This document shows, piece by piece, positions 16,604 to 24,465 of a DNA stretch of 64,000 nucleotides (positions are counted from its first letter, which is position 1; every line of letters begins with the position of its first letter). The position numbers and the translations under genes are program-made. The DNA comes from JBBWZH01 sp035544115. Lineage in GTDB: Bacteria; Actinomycetota; Actinomycetes; Mycobacteriales; CADCTP01. The stretch is taken from positions 2,170,001 to 2,234,000 of the forward strand of contig OY970235.1 of the NCBI GenBank assembly GCA_963714145.1. Direction: 5' to 3'. The notes beneath the pieces were generated by a model. The model ran no database searches. It was not told the origin of the DNA and was given only the letters and a program-made list of their open reading frames with translations.

Positions 16604-18130
16604 ATGTTCGGCAGAAGCCTCTGGGTCCGGCTCGCCTTTTTCGCCGTCGCGACGCTCGTCCTGTCCGCCGGTATCGCCCGGATCGCCGGGGTCAACCAGG
16701 TGGCCAGTGCGGCGACCTGCGCGACGCGGAGCCTGCACGAGCCCTCCCCGGACGACGCGACGCACGACCACGTCACCGAGAACTGCTTCACCGCGGCGGA
16801 ACTGGCGGCGTTGGACGACTCGGGTGTCACGCTGGCCGCCAACCAGGTCGCCGCGAGTGGCAACGTCCAACTGCTGGCGACCCTCCCGAAGGAGGGCGAC
16901 TTCGCGCCCGCGGGCGCGCTGAACTCGGACCTCGCCTTCGCGCACGGCTTCGCCTACGCCGGCAACTACAACGGCTTCGTCGTCTACGACGTCCGGCAGG
17001 CTGGCCACCCGCGCAAGATCGCCCAGGTGTCGTGCCCCGGCTCGCAGAACGACATCTCGGTCTACGAGAACCTGCTGATCCTGTCCACCGACTCGTCCCG
17101 GAGCAATTCGGGCTGCGCCAGTACGACCCAGTCGGCGACGATCAAGGCGTCCTGGGAGGGCCTGAAGATCTTCGACATCAGCGACCCGCAGCACCCGGTC
17201 TACGTCACCTCGGTGGAGACCGACTGCGGCTCGCACACGCACACCACGATCCCCGATCCACGCCATCAGCGGGCGATCGTCTACGTCCAGTCGTACTCGC
17301 CGGGCGCGACCTTCCCGGACTGCCAGCCGCCGCACGACTACATCTCCGTCGTGGAGGTCAAGGCCGACGCTCCGGAGCAGGCCCGGGTGCTGGACAAGCC
17401 GCTGCTGTTCCCGGACGGCGGGTTCCCCGGCATCCCGGGCCAGACCTCGGCGACGTCGGGTTGCCACGACATCACCGCCTACCCGGCCAGGGGCCTCGCC
17501 GCCGGCGCGTGCATGGGCCAGGGCGTGCTGCTGGACATCCGCAACCCCGCCAGCCCGAAGGTGATCGACTCGGTGACCGACCCGAACTTCGCCTTCTGGC
17601 ACTCGGCCACCTTCAACGACTCGGCGACCACCGTGGTGTTCACCGACGAGCTCGGCGGTGGCAGCGCCCCCACCTGCAACCCCACGATCGGGCCGAACAA
17701 GGGCGCGGACGCGATCTACCGGATCGTCGACACCGCGGCGGGCAAGCGGCTGCAGTTCGCCTCGTACTACAAGATCTCGCGCACCAACGCGAACACCGAG
17801 AACTGCGTCGCGCACAACGGCTCGCTGATCCCGGTCGAGGGCCGGGACCTCATGGTGCAGGCCTGGTACCAGGGTGGCATCTCGGTGATGGACTTCACCG
17901 ACCCCGCCCGGCCCCAGGAGATCGGCTGGTTCGACCGCGGCCCGCTGAACGAGAAGGCGCTGTCGACCGCCGGTTCGTGGTCGGCCTACTGGTACAACGG
18001 GCTGATCTACTCCAACGAGATCCAGCGCGGTCTGGACGTCATCCAGCTCGTGGACCCGCGGGTCAGCTCGGCCACGCTCGTCCGGCAGGACGTCCTCAAC
18101 GTGCAGACACAGACACCGCTGCCGCACTGA
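16604..18130 (+). CDS. Secreted LVIVD-repeat beta-propeller protein
   Basis: 508 residues. A Sec signal peptide (about 1-37: WVRLAFFAVATLVLSAGIA, with AASA-type cleavage) is followed by a propeller with LVIVD-type blades such as GFVVYDVRQAGHPRKIAQV, LKIFDISDPQHPVYVTSV and ISVMDFTDPARPQEIGWF. It carries several Cys residues, consistent with an exported, disulfide-bonded protein. The family is found on bacterial surfaces and its ligands are mostly unknown. A TTAGGGGG ribosome site lies 5 bases before the ATG. It is monocistronic, downstream of the repeat array. Confidence 0.88.
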   Translation: MFGRSLWVRLAFFAVATLVLSAGIARIAGVNQVASAATCATRSLHEPSPDDATHDHVTENCFTAAELAALDDSGVTLAANQVAASGNVQLLATLPKEGDFAPAGALNSDLAFAHGFAYAGNYNGFVVYDVRQAGHPRKIAQVSCPGSQNDISVYENLLILSTDSSRSNSGCASTTQSATIKASWEGLKIFDISDPQHPVYVTSVETDCGSHTHTTIPDPRHQRAIVYVQSYSPGATFPDCQPPHDYISVVEVKADAPEQARVLDKPLLFPDGGFPGIPGQTSATSGCHDITAYPARGLAAGACMGQGVLLDIRNPASPKVIDSVTDPNFAFWHSATFNDSATTVVFTDELGGGSAPTCNPTIGPNKGADAIYRIVDTAAGKRLQFASYYKISRTNANTENCVAHNGSLIPVEGRDLMVQAWYQGGISVMDFTDPARPQEIGWFDRGPLNEKALSTAGSWSAYWYNGLIYSNEIQRGLDVIQLVDPRVSSATLVRQDVLNVQTQTPLPH

Positions 18131-18133
18131 CGC

Positions 18134-18162
18134 CCCCGCCGGCGGCGCCGCCGCCGGCGGGG
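18134..18162. terminator. Perfect 13-base hairpin between convergent genes
   Basis: CCCCGCCGGCGGC (18134-18146), a 3-base loop, and the complementary arm (18150-18162) start three bases after the LVIVD gene stop. It faces the convergent CBM2 gene ending at 18190, so it can serve both strands. Confidence 0.75.
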
Positions 18163-18189
18163 TCCGTCCAGAGCAGAACTCCGCCCGGG

Positions 18190-18936
18190 TCAGGGGGTCG
18201 GGGCGGGGGAGGAGGTCGGGGGAGCCGCGATGAGGGTGACCGGGACCGGTGCGGAGGTGGTCACCGCGCCGCTGTTGTCGCGGGCGACGGCGGTCAGGAC
18301 GTACGGGCCGGGGGTGGACGGGGCGAACCAGGCGCCGAAGTACGGGCTTGCCGTATCGACGCCGAGCGGGGTCGAGCCGACGAAGAAGCGGACCTCGGTG
18401 ACCGTGCCGTCGGGGTCGCTGGCGGTGGCGATCAGGGCGATGTCGCCGCGGGCCGGCAGTGCGGTGCCGGGCCGCGGTGTGGTCAGCTCGACCGTGGGTG
18501 GCAGGTTGCCGCCGCCGCCCGGCACGGCACACGGCTGCCCGTTGAGCGCGAAGTTGGTCGGCACCGGGTTGGTGCCGGTGTGGGTGCCGACGAAACCCAG
18601 CTCCACGGTGCGGCCGGCCGGGATGACCGGGTTGTACGCCGCGTTGGTGACCCGGACCGCTCGACCGACCTGACCGAAGTCGCCGTTCCAGCCGTGCGCG
18701 ACGGTCTGCCCGTCGGCCGGGAAGGTCCAGGTCAGCGTCCAGCCGTTGATCTCAGGTCCGTCGTTGCCCAGGGTGATGCCGGCGGTGAAGCCCGTTGGCC
18801 ACTCGGAGCGGACCTGGTAGTCGACGTGGCAGGCGGCGGCCGCCGAGGCCGGAGCCGGCAGCGCCACCAGGAAGGGCCCGGCGAGTAACGCGCTGCCCAG
18901 CAGGATGATCCGGCGGGCGCGGAGGACTGGTCGCAT
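18190..18936 (-). CDS. Secreted carbohydrate-binding protein: CBM2 plus Ig-like domain
   Basis: 248 residues: a signal peptide (1-33, ending PAPASAAA), a family 2 cellulose-binding module (about 35-138; YQVRSEWPTGFTAGITLGN and GWTLTWTFPADGQTV with conserved Trp residues, Cys at both ends), then a bacterial Ig-like domain (about 145-235; PPTVELTTPRPG and SDPDGTVTEVRFFVGS). No catalytic domain is present, so it binds a polysaccharide without an obvious hydrolase. ATG 18936 has GGGAAGG about 9 bases upstream. It may be a stand-alone binding protein or the remainder of a former glycosidase. Confidence 0.88.
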   Translation of the reverse strand: MRPVLRARRIILLGSALLAGPFLVALPAPASAAAACHVDYQVRSEWPTGFTAGITLGNDGPEINGWTLTWTFPADGQTVAHGWNGDFGQVGRAVRVTNAAYNPVIPAGRTVELGFVGTHTGTNPVPTNFALNGQPCAVPGGGGNLPPTVELTTPRPGTALPARGDIALIATASDPDGTVTEVRFFVGSTPLGVDTASPYFGAWFAPSTPGPYVLTAVARDNSGAVTTSAPVPVTLIAAPPTSSPAPTP

Positions 18937-19074
18937 GGCGGTGCCTTCCCGGGCGAAGGAGCTGCGTGGGTGCCCGCTCCTGGGCAGGAGGCGTGCACGC
19001 CGCGGTTCCGCCGCCACTGCGCGTATTCATGCTACCGGTCAGGCACCCCCGGACCAGTCGCCCGGTTCGACCGG

Positions 19075-19195
19075 GTCGCCGCCGGCCAGGCCTGCCAACC
19101 GCCGGCCAGGCCCGCCAACCGCCGGCCCGGCCGCCAACCGCCAGCCAGGCCGGCCAACCGCCGGCGAGGCCAGGCCGACCGCCAGCCGGTCGCGG
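19075..19195. repeat. Tandem CAACCGCCGGCCAGGCC repeats upstream of cupin gene
   Basis: Five or six imperfect copies of a 17-20 base unit lie in the gap before the cupin gene. They are non-coding in the frame of the cupin and belong to the same class of short GC-rich intergenic repeats seen elsewhere in the window. Confidence 0.7.
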
Positions 19196-19215
19196 GCCGG
19201 GGGCAGAATCGGGGC

Positions 19216-19605
19216 ATGTCTACTCCGGTCAACCTCACCGAGGCGCTGGCCTCGTTCGACGCCGTGTACAGCCCGCGGATCGTCGCCCGGGTGAACGACT
19301 ACGACGTGCGGATCGCCCACACCGAGGGGGAGCACATCTGGCACGTGCACGAGCACACCGACGAGTTCTTCCTGGTCCTCGACGGGCAGTTCGACGTGGC
19401 GCTGCGGGGCCCGGACGGCGCCGAGCGCACGGTCACGCTGCGGGTCGGTGACACGTTCGTGGTGCCGAAGGGCACCGAGCACAAGCCGTCCTCACCGGGC
19501 GGGGCGATCCTGATGTTCGAGCCGACCGGGACACCGTCCACCGGCGACCGGCACGACGAGATCCCATCCACTGTGGACAGCACGACCGGCCACGAGCTGC
19601 GGTGA
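19216..19605 (+). CDS. Cupin-domain protein
   Basis: 129 residues forming one small cupin barrel. The metal-binding motif is HVHEHTDEFFLVLDG (HxH, Glu) with the second motif GDTFVVPKGTEHKP (His). Such proteins bind a metal and act as dioxygenases, isomerases or binding proteins; the substrate is not predictable. The GTGA overlap couples it to the methyltransferase, so both may act on the same compound. The ATG at 19216 follows a weak GGGG. Confidence 0.85.
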   Translation: MSTPVNLTEALASFDAVYSPRIVARVNDYDVRIAHTEGEHIWHVHEHTDEFFLVLDGQFDVALRGPDGAERTVTLRVGDTFVVPKGTEHKPSSPGGAILMFEPTGTPSTGDRHDEIPSTVDSTTGHELR

Positions 19606-20174
19606 ACCGCTTCCACCGGCGCTACTGCGCCTCGCCCACCTGGGCCCGCCGGGTGGAGCGGGAGCTGCTGCCGTGGGCGCTGCGCGACGTACCGCTGGGG
19701 GACGACGTGCTGGAGATCGGCCCCGGGCTCGGCGTCACCACCCGGCTGCTGACCAGGCAGGCGCCGCGGCTGACCGCGCTGGAGGTGGACGAGCGGCTCG
19801 CGGCCGGGCTGCGCCGGCAGTACCCGGACCCGGCCGGCCCGGTCGCGATCGTCACCGGCGACGGCGCGTCGATGCCGCTGCCGGACGGCCGGTTCAGCGC
19901 GGCGGTGTGCTTCACGATGCTGCACCACGTCCCCTCGGCGGCCCAGCAGGACCGGCTGTTCGCCGAGGCGTACCGGGTGCTCCGCCCCGGTGGGGTCTTC
20001 GCCGGCTCGGACAGCCAGCTCAGCCTGCGGTTCCGGCTCTACCACCTGTTCGACACGATGGTCGTGGTCGACCCGGCCACGCTGCCGGCCCGGCTCGCCG
20101 CCGCCGGCTTCACCGAGGTGGACGTGACGGTCCGGACCGCGCTGCGCTTCCGCGCCCACAAGCCCGCGGCCTGA
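19602..20174 (+). CDS. Class I SAM-dependent methyltransferase
   Basis: 190 residues with motif I VLEIGPGLGVTT (about 40-51), the acidic residue in LEVDERL, motif II GDGASMPLPDG and motif IV FTMLHHVP. The GTG start at 19602 overlaps the cupin stop (GTGA), giving a two-gene unit. The acceptor is unknown. The small size fits a small-molecule methylase. Confidence 0.87.
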   Translation: MNRFHRRYCASPTWARRVERELLPWALRDVPLGDDVLEIGPGLGVTTRLLTRQAPRLTALEVDERLAAGLRRQYPDPAGPVAIVTGDGASMPLPDGRFSAAVCFTMLHHVPSAAQQDRLFAEAYRVLRPGGVFAGSDSQLSLRFRLYHLFDTMVVVDPATLPARLAAAGFTEVDVTVRTALRFRAHKPAA

Positions 20175-20197
20175 GGCCGGGCCGCGGTACCGGGGAA

Positions 20198-20225
20198 TTG
20201 ACACATCGGCCCGCTCGCCCACAAT
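20198..20225 (+). promoter_or_regulatory. Promoter for condensation-domain gene
   Basis: TTGACA (20198-20203) and CACAAT (20220-20225) are separated by 16 bases, a perfect -35 and a 4/6 -10 element. They lie 28 bases before the ATG at 20253, so this gene probably has its own promoter apart from the cupin unit. Confidence 0.6.
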
Positions 20226-20252
20226 TTCCGTGGGGCGAGTAGGGGGCGGGCG

Positions 20253-21635
20253 ATGGGTGGGGTGACGAGTCGGGTCCTGGTGCCGTTCCGGGGCGAGGGC
20301 GCCGGGGTCGGCGAGCTGACCTGGGGCCAGCAGAGCGTCTGGCAGAACATGCAGCGCACCGGCGCGACGATGAACATCGGCGACACGACGGTGCTGCCGG
20401 CCGGCACCTCGATGGACGACATCGTGGCCACGCTGCGGTTCATCGTCGGTCGGCACCAGGCGCTGCGGACCCGGCTGCGCTTCGTCCCCGGCGGCCAGCC
20501 CCAGCAGGTGGTCTCCGGGTCGGGCGAGGTGGCGCTGGAGGTCGTCGACGTACCGCCCGGCGGGGACGCCGACGCCGCCGCCGAACAGCTGCGCTGCCGG
20601 TACGAGGTCACCCCGTTCGACTATGCGGACGAGTGGCCGGTCCGGATGGGCGTGGTCCGCCGCGCCGGGGAGCTCACCCACGTCGTCGTGCTGTACTGCC
20701 ACCTCGCGGTCGACGGCTTCGGCATCGACGCGCTCGTCCGCGACCTGGTTCATCTGGACCGGTCGACCGGCCGGGCCACCGCGCCGGTCGCCGGCCTGAC
20801 GCCGCTGGAGCTGGCCGCGCGGCAGCGCACCAGGACGGCGCTGCGGCAGAGCGAGAAGTCCTTGCGGTACTGGGAGAACCTGCTGCGGGCCATCCCGGTG
20901 CAGCGGCTGGGTACCTCCGCCGACCCGCGGCAGCCGCGGTTCTGGAACCTCACCTTCCGGTCGCCGGCGATGCGGCTGGCCATGCAGGCGATCGCCCACC
21001 GCACCCGCTGCGGGGTCGGCTACGTGCTGCTGGCCGCGTACGCGGTCGCGCTGGCCCGGCGCACCGGCCGCAGCCCGAGCGTGGCGCAGTTGCTGGTGAA
21101 CAACCGGTTCCGGCCCGGCTGCGCCGACTCGGCCAGCCAGCTCGCCCAGCTCAGCCTCTGCGTGATCGACGTGGCGGACGTGACCTTCGACGAGGCGGTG
21201 GCGCGGACCTGGACGGCGGCGACCAACGCCTACCTGCACGGGTACTTCGACACGCTGGCGTTCTACGACCTGCTGGCCGGGATCGGCCGGGAGCGCGGCG
21301 AGATCGAGATAGCGTGCATCGTCAACGACCGCCGTGACCAGCGCGGCGCCCAGCCGCTCGGCCCACCGCCGACCCGGGAGCAGTTGCGGGCCGCGCTGCC
21401 GCTGACCACGTCCTGGTGGGCGCGGAAGATGGACACCTTCGACGCCACCCTCAACGTCACCGTCGACTCGGTGCCGGGCGCGGTCGAGCTGTCGGTCTGC
21501 GCCGACACCGGCCGCCTCGGCCCGGCCGAGATCGAGGGGCTCGCCGTGGAGATGGAGGCGGTCACGGTCGAGGCGGCGTTCGACGCCGCCGTCCCGACCG
21601 GCGTCCGCGCCGCGGCCGGAGCAACTAGCGCCTGA
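20253..21635 (+). CDS. Stand-alone condensation-domain protein (NRPS C-like)
   Basis: 460 residues with the two-lobed acyltransferase fold of condensation domains: an N-terminal LTWGQQSVWQNMQ motif (C1-like), IVGRHQALRTRLRF (C2-like) and the active-site motif as CHLAVDGFG (149-157), where the first His of HHxxxDG is Cys but the catalytic second His150 and Asp154 are kept. No adenylation, carrier or thioesterase domain is attached or nearby, so it may be a free-standing amide- or ester-forming enzyme, or act with carriers encoded elsewhere. GGGGGCGG precedes the ATG. It ends 11 bases inside the convergent GH2 gene. Confidence 0.83.
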   Translation: MGGVTSRVLVPFRGEGAGVGELTWGQQSVWQNMQRTGATMNIGDTTVLPAGTSMDDIVATLRFIVGRHQALRTRLRFVPGGQPQQVVSGSGEVALEVVDVPPGGDADAAAEQLRCRYEVTPFDYADEWPVRMGVVRRAGELTHVVVLYCHLAVDGFGIDALVRDLVHLDRSTGRATAPVAGLTPLELAARQRTRTALRQSEKSLRYWENLLRAIPVQRLGTSADPRQPRFWNLTFRSPAMRLAMQAIAHRTRCGVGYVLLAAYAVALARRTGRSPSVAQLLVNNRFRPGCADSASQLAQLSLCVIDVADVTFDEAVARTWTAATNAYLHGYFDTLAFYDLLAGIGRERGEIEIACIVNDRRDQRGAQPLGPPPTREQLRAALPLTTSWWARKMDTFDATLNVTVDSVPGAVELSVCADTGRLGPAEIEGLAVEMEAVTVEAAFDAAVPTGVRAAAGATSA

Positions 21636-24270
21636 CCCGCAGGCTCAGGGTCGCCGGGCGGAGCCCGGGCGCTCTCGCGGTCAGGGTCAGGCTGCCCGGC
21701 CTGCTTGCCGGCCGCAGGATGGCGAGTGCCAGCCCGTGCCAGGTGTAGCGGCGCGGCTGCCGGAAGCTGTCGACGTTGTGCGGGTTGCCGTTGCCGACGG
21801 CGGCGATCCCGCCGGCGCCACTGACCTCGAACGTCACCTGGACCACCGCGTCGGGAACGACGTGGCCGTGCCGGTCGGTCACTTCGGCGAGCACGTGCGC
21901 GAGGTCGTCCCGGCCGGTGGTGAGGCCCGCGACGTCGGAGCGGAGCCGCAGCGCGGCGGGCGGGCCCACGGTCCGGAGTGTCCGCCGGCCGATCTCCCTG
22001 CCGTTCCGGCTGGCGATCGCGGTCAGCTGGCCCGCCGCGTACGGCACGGTGAAGGTGGCCATGGCCCGCTCCGGAGCCGTCGGCGCGCCGCCCGGGAACT
22101 CGGCGCCGTTGAGCAGCAGCCGCGCGCTGTCGCCCGGCGTGTAGACGTGCACGACCATCGGGTGGGCCGGCTCGACGTCCCAGGTCCAGCTCTCCAGCTC
22201 GTCGAAGTACCCCCACCACACCGCGTACTGCTCCAGCCCCGGCGGCGCCGGCCGCGCCACCAGCAGCTCCACCGGGCTGCGCCCGGCCACCGCGGCCCGC
22301 CAGTGGTTCTGCGGCTTGCGCTGCCCGATCAGGTCGAGATCCCCGCAGTTCGCCTGGAAGTACGGGTAGGGGTAGCCGAAGCCGCCCCAGCCGTGGTGCA
22401 GCGTCCGGGACAGCGACCACCCGGGCATGACGCTCTGGTCGCCGATCGCCGCGGCCGTGCCCGCCGGCGGGATCGGCGTCTTGCCGATCCCGGCCTCGCC
22501 CAGGTAGTCCTGCGCGGCCCAGACCCAGGTGCCGGTGGCCCAGACGTTGTCCCGGGCGAACGTGATGTCCTGGTGGATCGTCGCCGGGAAGGTCTCGCCG
22601 TGCTGCATCGCCTTCTCCGGGTGGGCCGCGTGCATCTGGGCGTAGCCCTTGCCGTTCGCGTTGTAGTGCACGTCGCCGATGTCCACGTACTGCCAGGACG
22701 GGTCGTCGGGGGAGAAGGTGGAACCGCCGCCCAGGGTGATCGGCCGGGTCGGGTCGAGGGAGCGCAGCCGCGCCGCCAGCTCCGCGCCGCGCCGCCCGCC
22801 GGTGTTGTCGGTGATCTCGTTGCCCAGCGACCAGGTCACCACGCTGGGGTGGTTGCGGTCGCGCAGCACGAAGCCGGTCAGGTCGCGCGCCCACCATTCG
22901 GCGAAGAACCGGGAGTAGTCCTGCGGGTTCTTGCCGGTGTCCCAGACGTCGAACACCTCGTCCAGGACCAGCATGCCGAGCCGGTCGCAGGCGTCGAGCA
23001 GGGCCGGCGCGTGCGGGTTGTGCGCGGTCCGCAGCGCGTTGAAGCCGGCCGCCTTGAGTAGCTCGACCCGCCGCTCCTCGGAGCGGCCGAGCGACACGGC
23101 GCCCATCGGGCCGTGGTCGTGGTGCACGTTCCCGCCGATGATCTCGACCGGCTCGCCGTTGAGCAGGAAGCCGACCGCACCGTTCCAGACCAGCGAACGG
23201 ATCCCGAACGTGGTGGTGACCGTGTCCACGACCCGGCCGTGCACCAGCACGTCGGTGCGCGCGGTGTAGAGGCTCGGCGAGTCCATCGACCACAGCGCGG
23301 CCCGCCGGATCGGGATGTCCAGTGTGGACACCGCCGTCGCACCGGCGGTCAGGCTCTGCGCGGGTGCCGATTCGGTGGCCACCACGTGCCCGTGCGGGTC
23401 GAGCACGGTGACCCGCACCGCCGCGGACGCCGGCTGCCCGCCGAGGTTGCCGACCGACACCTCCACCCGCGCGAGCGAGCGCTGCCGGTCGGCGACCGGC
23501 GTGGTCACGTAGACGCCCCAGAGCGGGACCCGGACCGGCCCGGTGATCGTCAGCCAGGTGTGCCGGTAGATCCCCGAGCCGGCGTACCAGCGGCTGTTCC
23601 GGCCGCTGTTGTCGACCCGCACCGCCAGCACGTTCTCCCCGGCCCGGTTCAGGTGCGGGGTCAGGTCGAACGCGAACGACGTGTAGCCGTACGGATGGAA
23701 GCCGAGGTGGACGCCGTTGAGCCAGCAGTCCGCGTTCTGGTAGACGCCGTCGAACCGCAGCTCCACCTGCGACTGCGCGGCGGCGGACGCCGGCAGCCGG
23801 AACTGCTTGCGGTACCAGCCGATCCCACCGACCATGTACGCGGTGGAGCCGCCGTTCTCGCTGTGCTGCGGGTCGAACGGGCCGATCAGCTGCGGCGGCA
23901 CCGGCTCGGTCGGCGGCACCTGGGTGACGAGCAGGGACGGGTCGCTGGTCGCGCCGCCGTCGGTGGACGTGGCGCCGGGCAGGTCCTCGATGGTCCAGTC
24001 GTGCGGGAGGTCGAGCGCCCGCCAGGCACCGTCATCGAAGGACGGCGCCTCCGCGCCGCTGACCTCACCGCGGTTGAACCGCCAGCCGTCGTCGAAGGAG
24101 CGCTCGCGCGCCGACGCCGCCAGCGCGCCCGGGTCGGCGGCGGCCGCCTGGTCCAGGTCGAGGGCGAGGAAGCCGGCGGCCGCGGCCCCGAGTTGCAGTG
24201 CCTGACGCCGGGTCACGCCGCCCGGCGAACCGGGCTCGTCCTGCGGCGCGTCATGGACAGGATCAGGCAT
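21625..24270 (-). CDS. Glycoside hydrolase family 2 (beta-galactosidase-like), Tat-exported
   Basis: 881 residues. A Tat-type signal (RRQALQLGAAAAG, residues 21-33) precedes the family 2 sugar-binding domain (about 65-245), an Ig-like domain (255-350) and a TIM barrel (about 360-620). The acid/base Glu485 is in SLGNEIT and a nucleophile candidate Glu559 is in MQHGETF; C-terminal Ig-like domains follow. Members cleave beta-galactosides, beta-glucuronides or related bonds; the exact sugar is not decided here. It lies 195 bases downstream of an MFS gene on the same strand, and a LacI-type operator lies in that gap, so it is probably induced by its substrate. Confidence 0.9.
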   Translation of the reverse strand: MPDPVHDAPQDEPGSPGGVTRRQALQLGAAAAGFLALDLDQAAAADPGALAASARERSFDDGWRFNRGEVSGAEAPSFDDGAWRALDLPHDWTIEDLPGATSTDGGATSDPSLLVTQVPPTEPVPPQLIGPFDPQHSENGGSTAYMVGGIGWYRKQFRLPASAAAQSQVELRFDGVYQNADCWLNGVHLGFHPYGYTSFAFDLTPHLNRAGENVLAVRVDNSGRNSRWYAGSGIYRHTWLTITGPVRVPLWGVYVTTPVADRQRSLARVEVSVGNLGGQPASAAVRVTVLDPHGHVVATESAPAQSLTAGATAVSTLDIPIRRAALWSMDSPSLYTARTDVLVHGRVVDTVTTTFGIRSLVWNGAVGFLLNGEPVEIIGGNVHHDHGPMGAVSLGRSEERRVELLKAAGFNALRTAHNPHAPALLDACDRLGMLVLDEVFDVWDTGKNPQDYSRFFAEWWARDLTGFVLRDRNHPSVVTWSLGNEITDNTGGRRGAELAARLRSLDPTRPITLGGGSTFSPDDPSWQYVDIGDVHYNANGKGYAQMHAAHPEKAMQHGETFPATIHQDITFARDNVWATGTWVWAAQDYLGEAGIGKTPIPPAGTAAAIGDQSVMPGWSLSRTLHHGWGGFGYPYPYFQANCGDLDLIGQRKPQNHWRAAVAGRSPVELLVARPAPPGLEQYAVWWGYFDELESWTWDVEPAHPMVVHVYTPGDSARLLLNGAEFPGGAPTAPERAMATFTVPYAAGQLTAIASRNGREIGRRTLRTVGPPAALRLRSDVAGLTTGRDDLAHVLAEVTDRHGHVVPDAVVQVTFEVSGAGGIAAVGNGNPHNVDSFRQPRRYTWHGLALAILRPASRPGSLTLTARAPGLRPATLSLRVRR

Positions 24271-24348
24271 AGCGGGATCCTCCGGTCAACGCTCGCCGTC
24301 CGCCGACGGCTCGAACTGGGCAGCGGGGCACGATCACGTCGAACAGAT

Positions 24349-24362
24349 TGTGAACGCTAACA
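24349..24362 (-). promoter_or_regulatory. LacI-family-type operator upstream of GH2 gene
   Basis: On the minus strand TGTTAGCGTTCACA resembles the TGTTAGCGCTAACA-type palindromes bound by LacI/GalR regulators in actinobacteria (half sites TGTNANCG / mirrored). It lies 79 bases upstream of the GH2 start in an AT-richer stretch. No LacI gene is in the window. Confidence 0.5.
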
Positions 24363-24465
24363 TAGTCTTCGCAATCGAAACAGATCGGCCGATACCCCGA
24401 ATTGTTTCGTCAGCTGGGCCGGGTCGGCCCGGTGCGGCGGTGGGTCTGCCGCACCGGGCCGCCGG

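Noticed and set aside
19216..21635. Non-ribosomal peptide gene cluster
   Set aside because: Only one condensation domain is present; no adenylation, carrier, thioesterase or transport gene is nearby.
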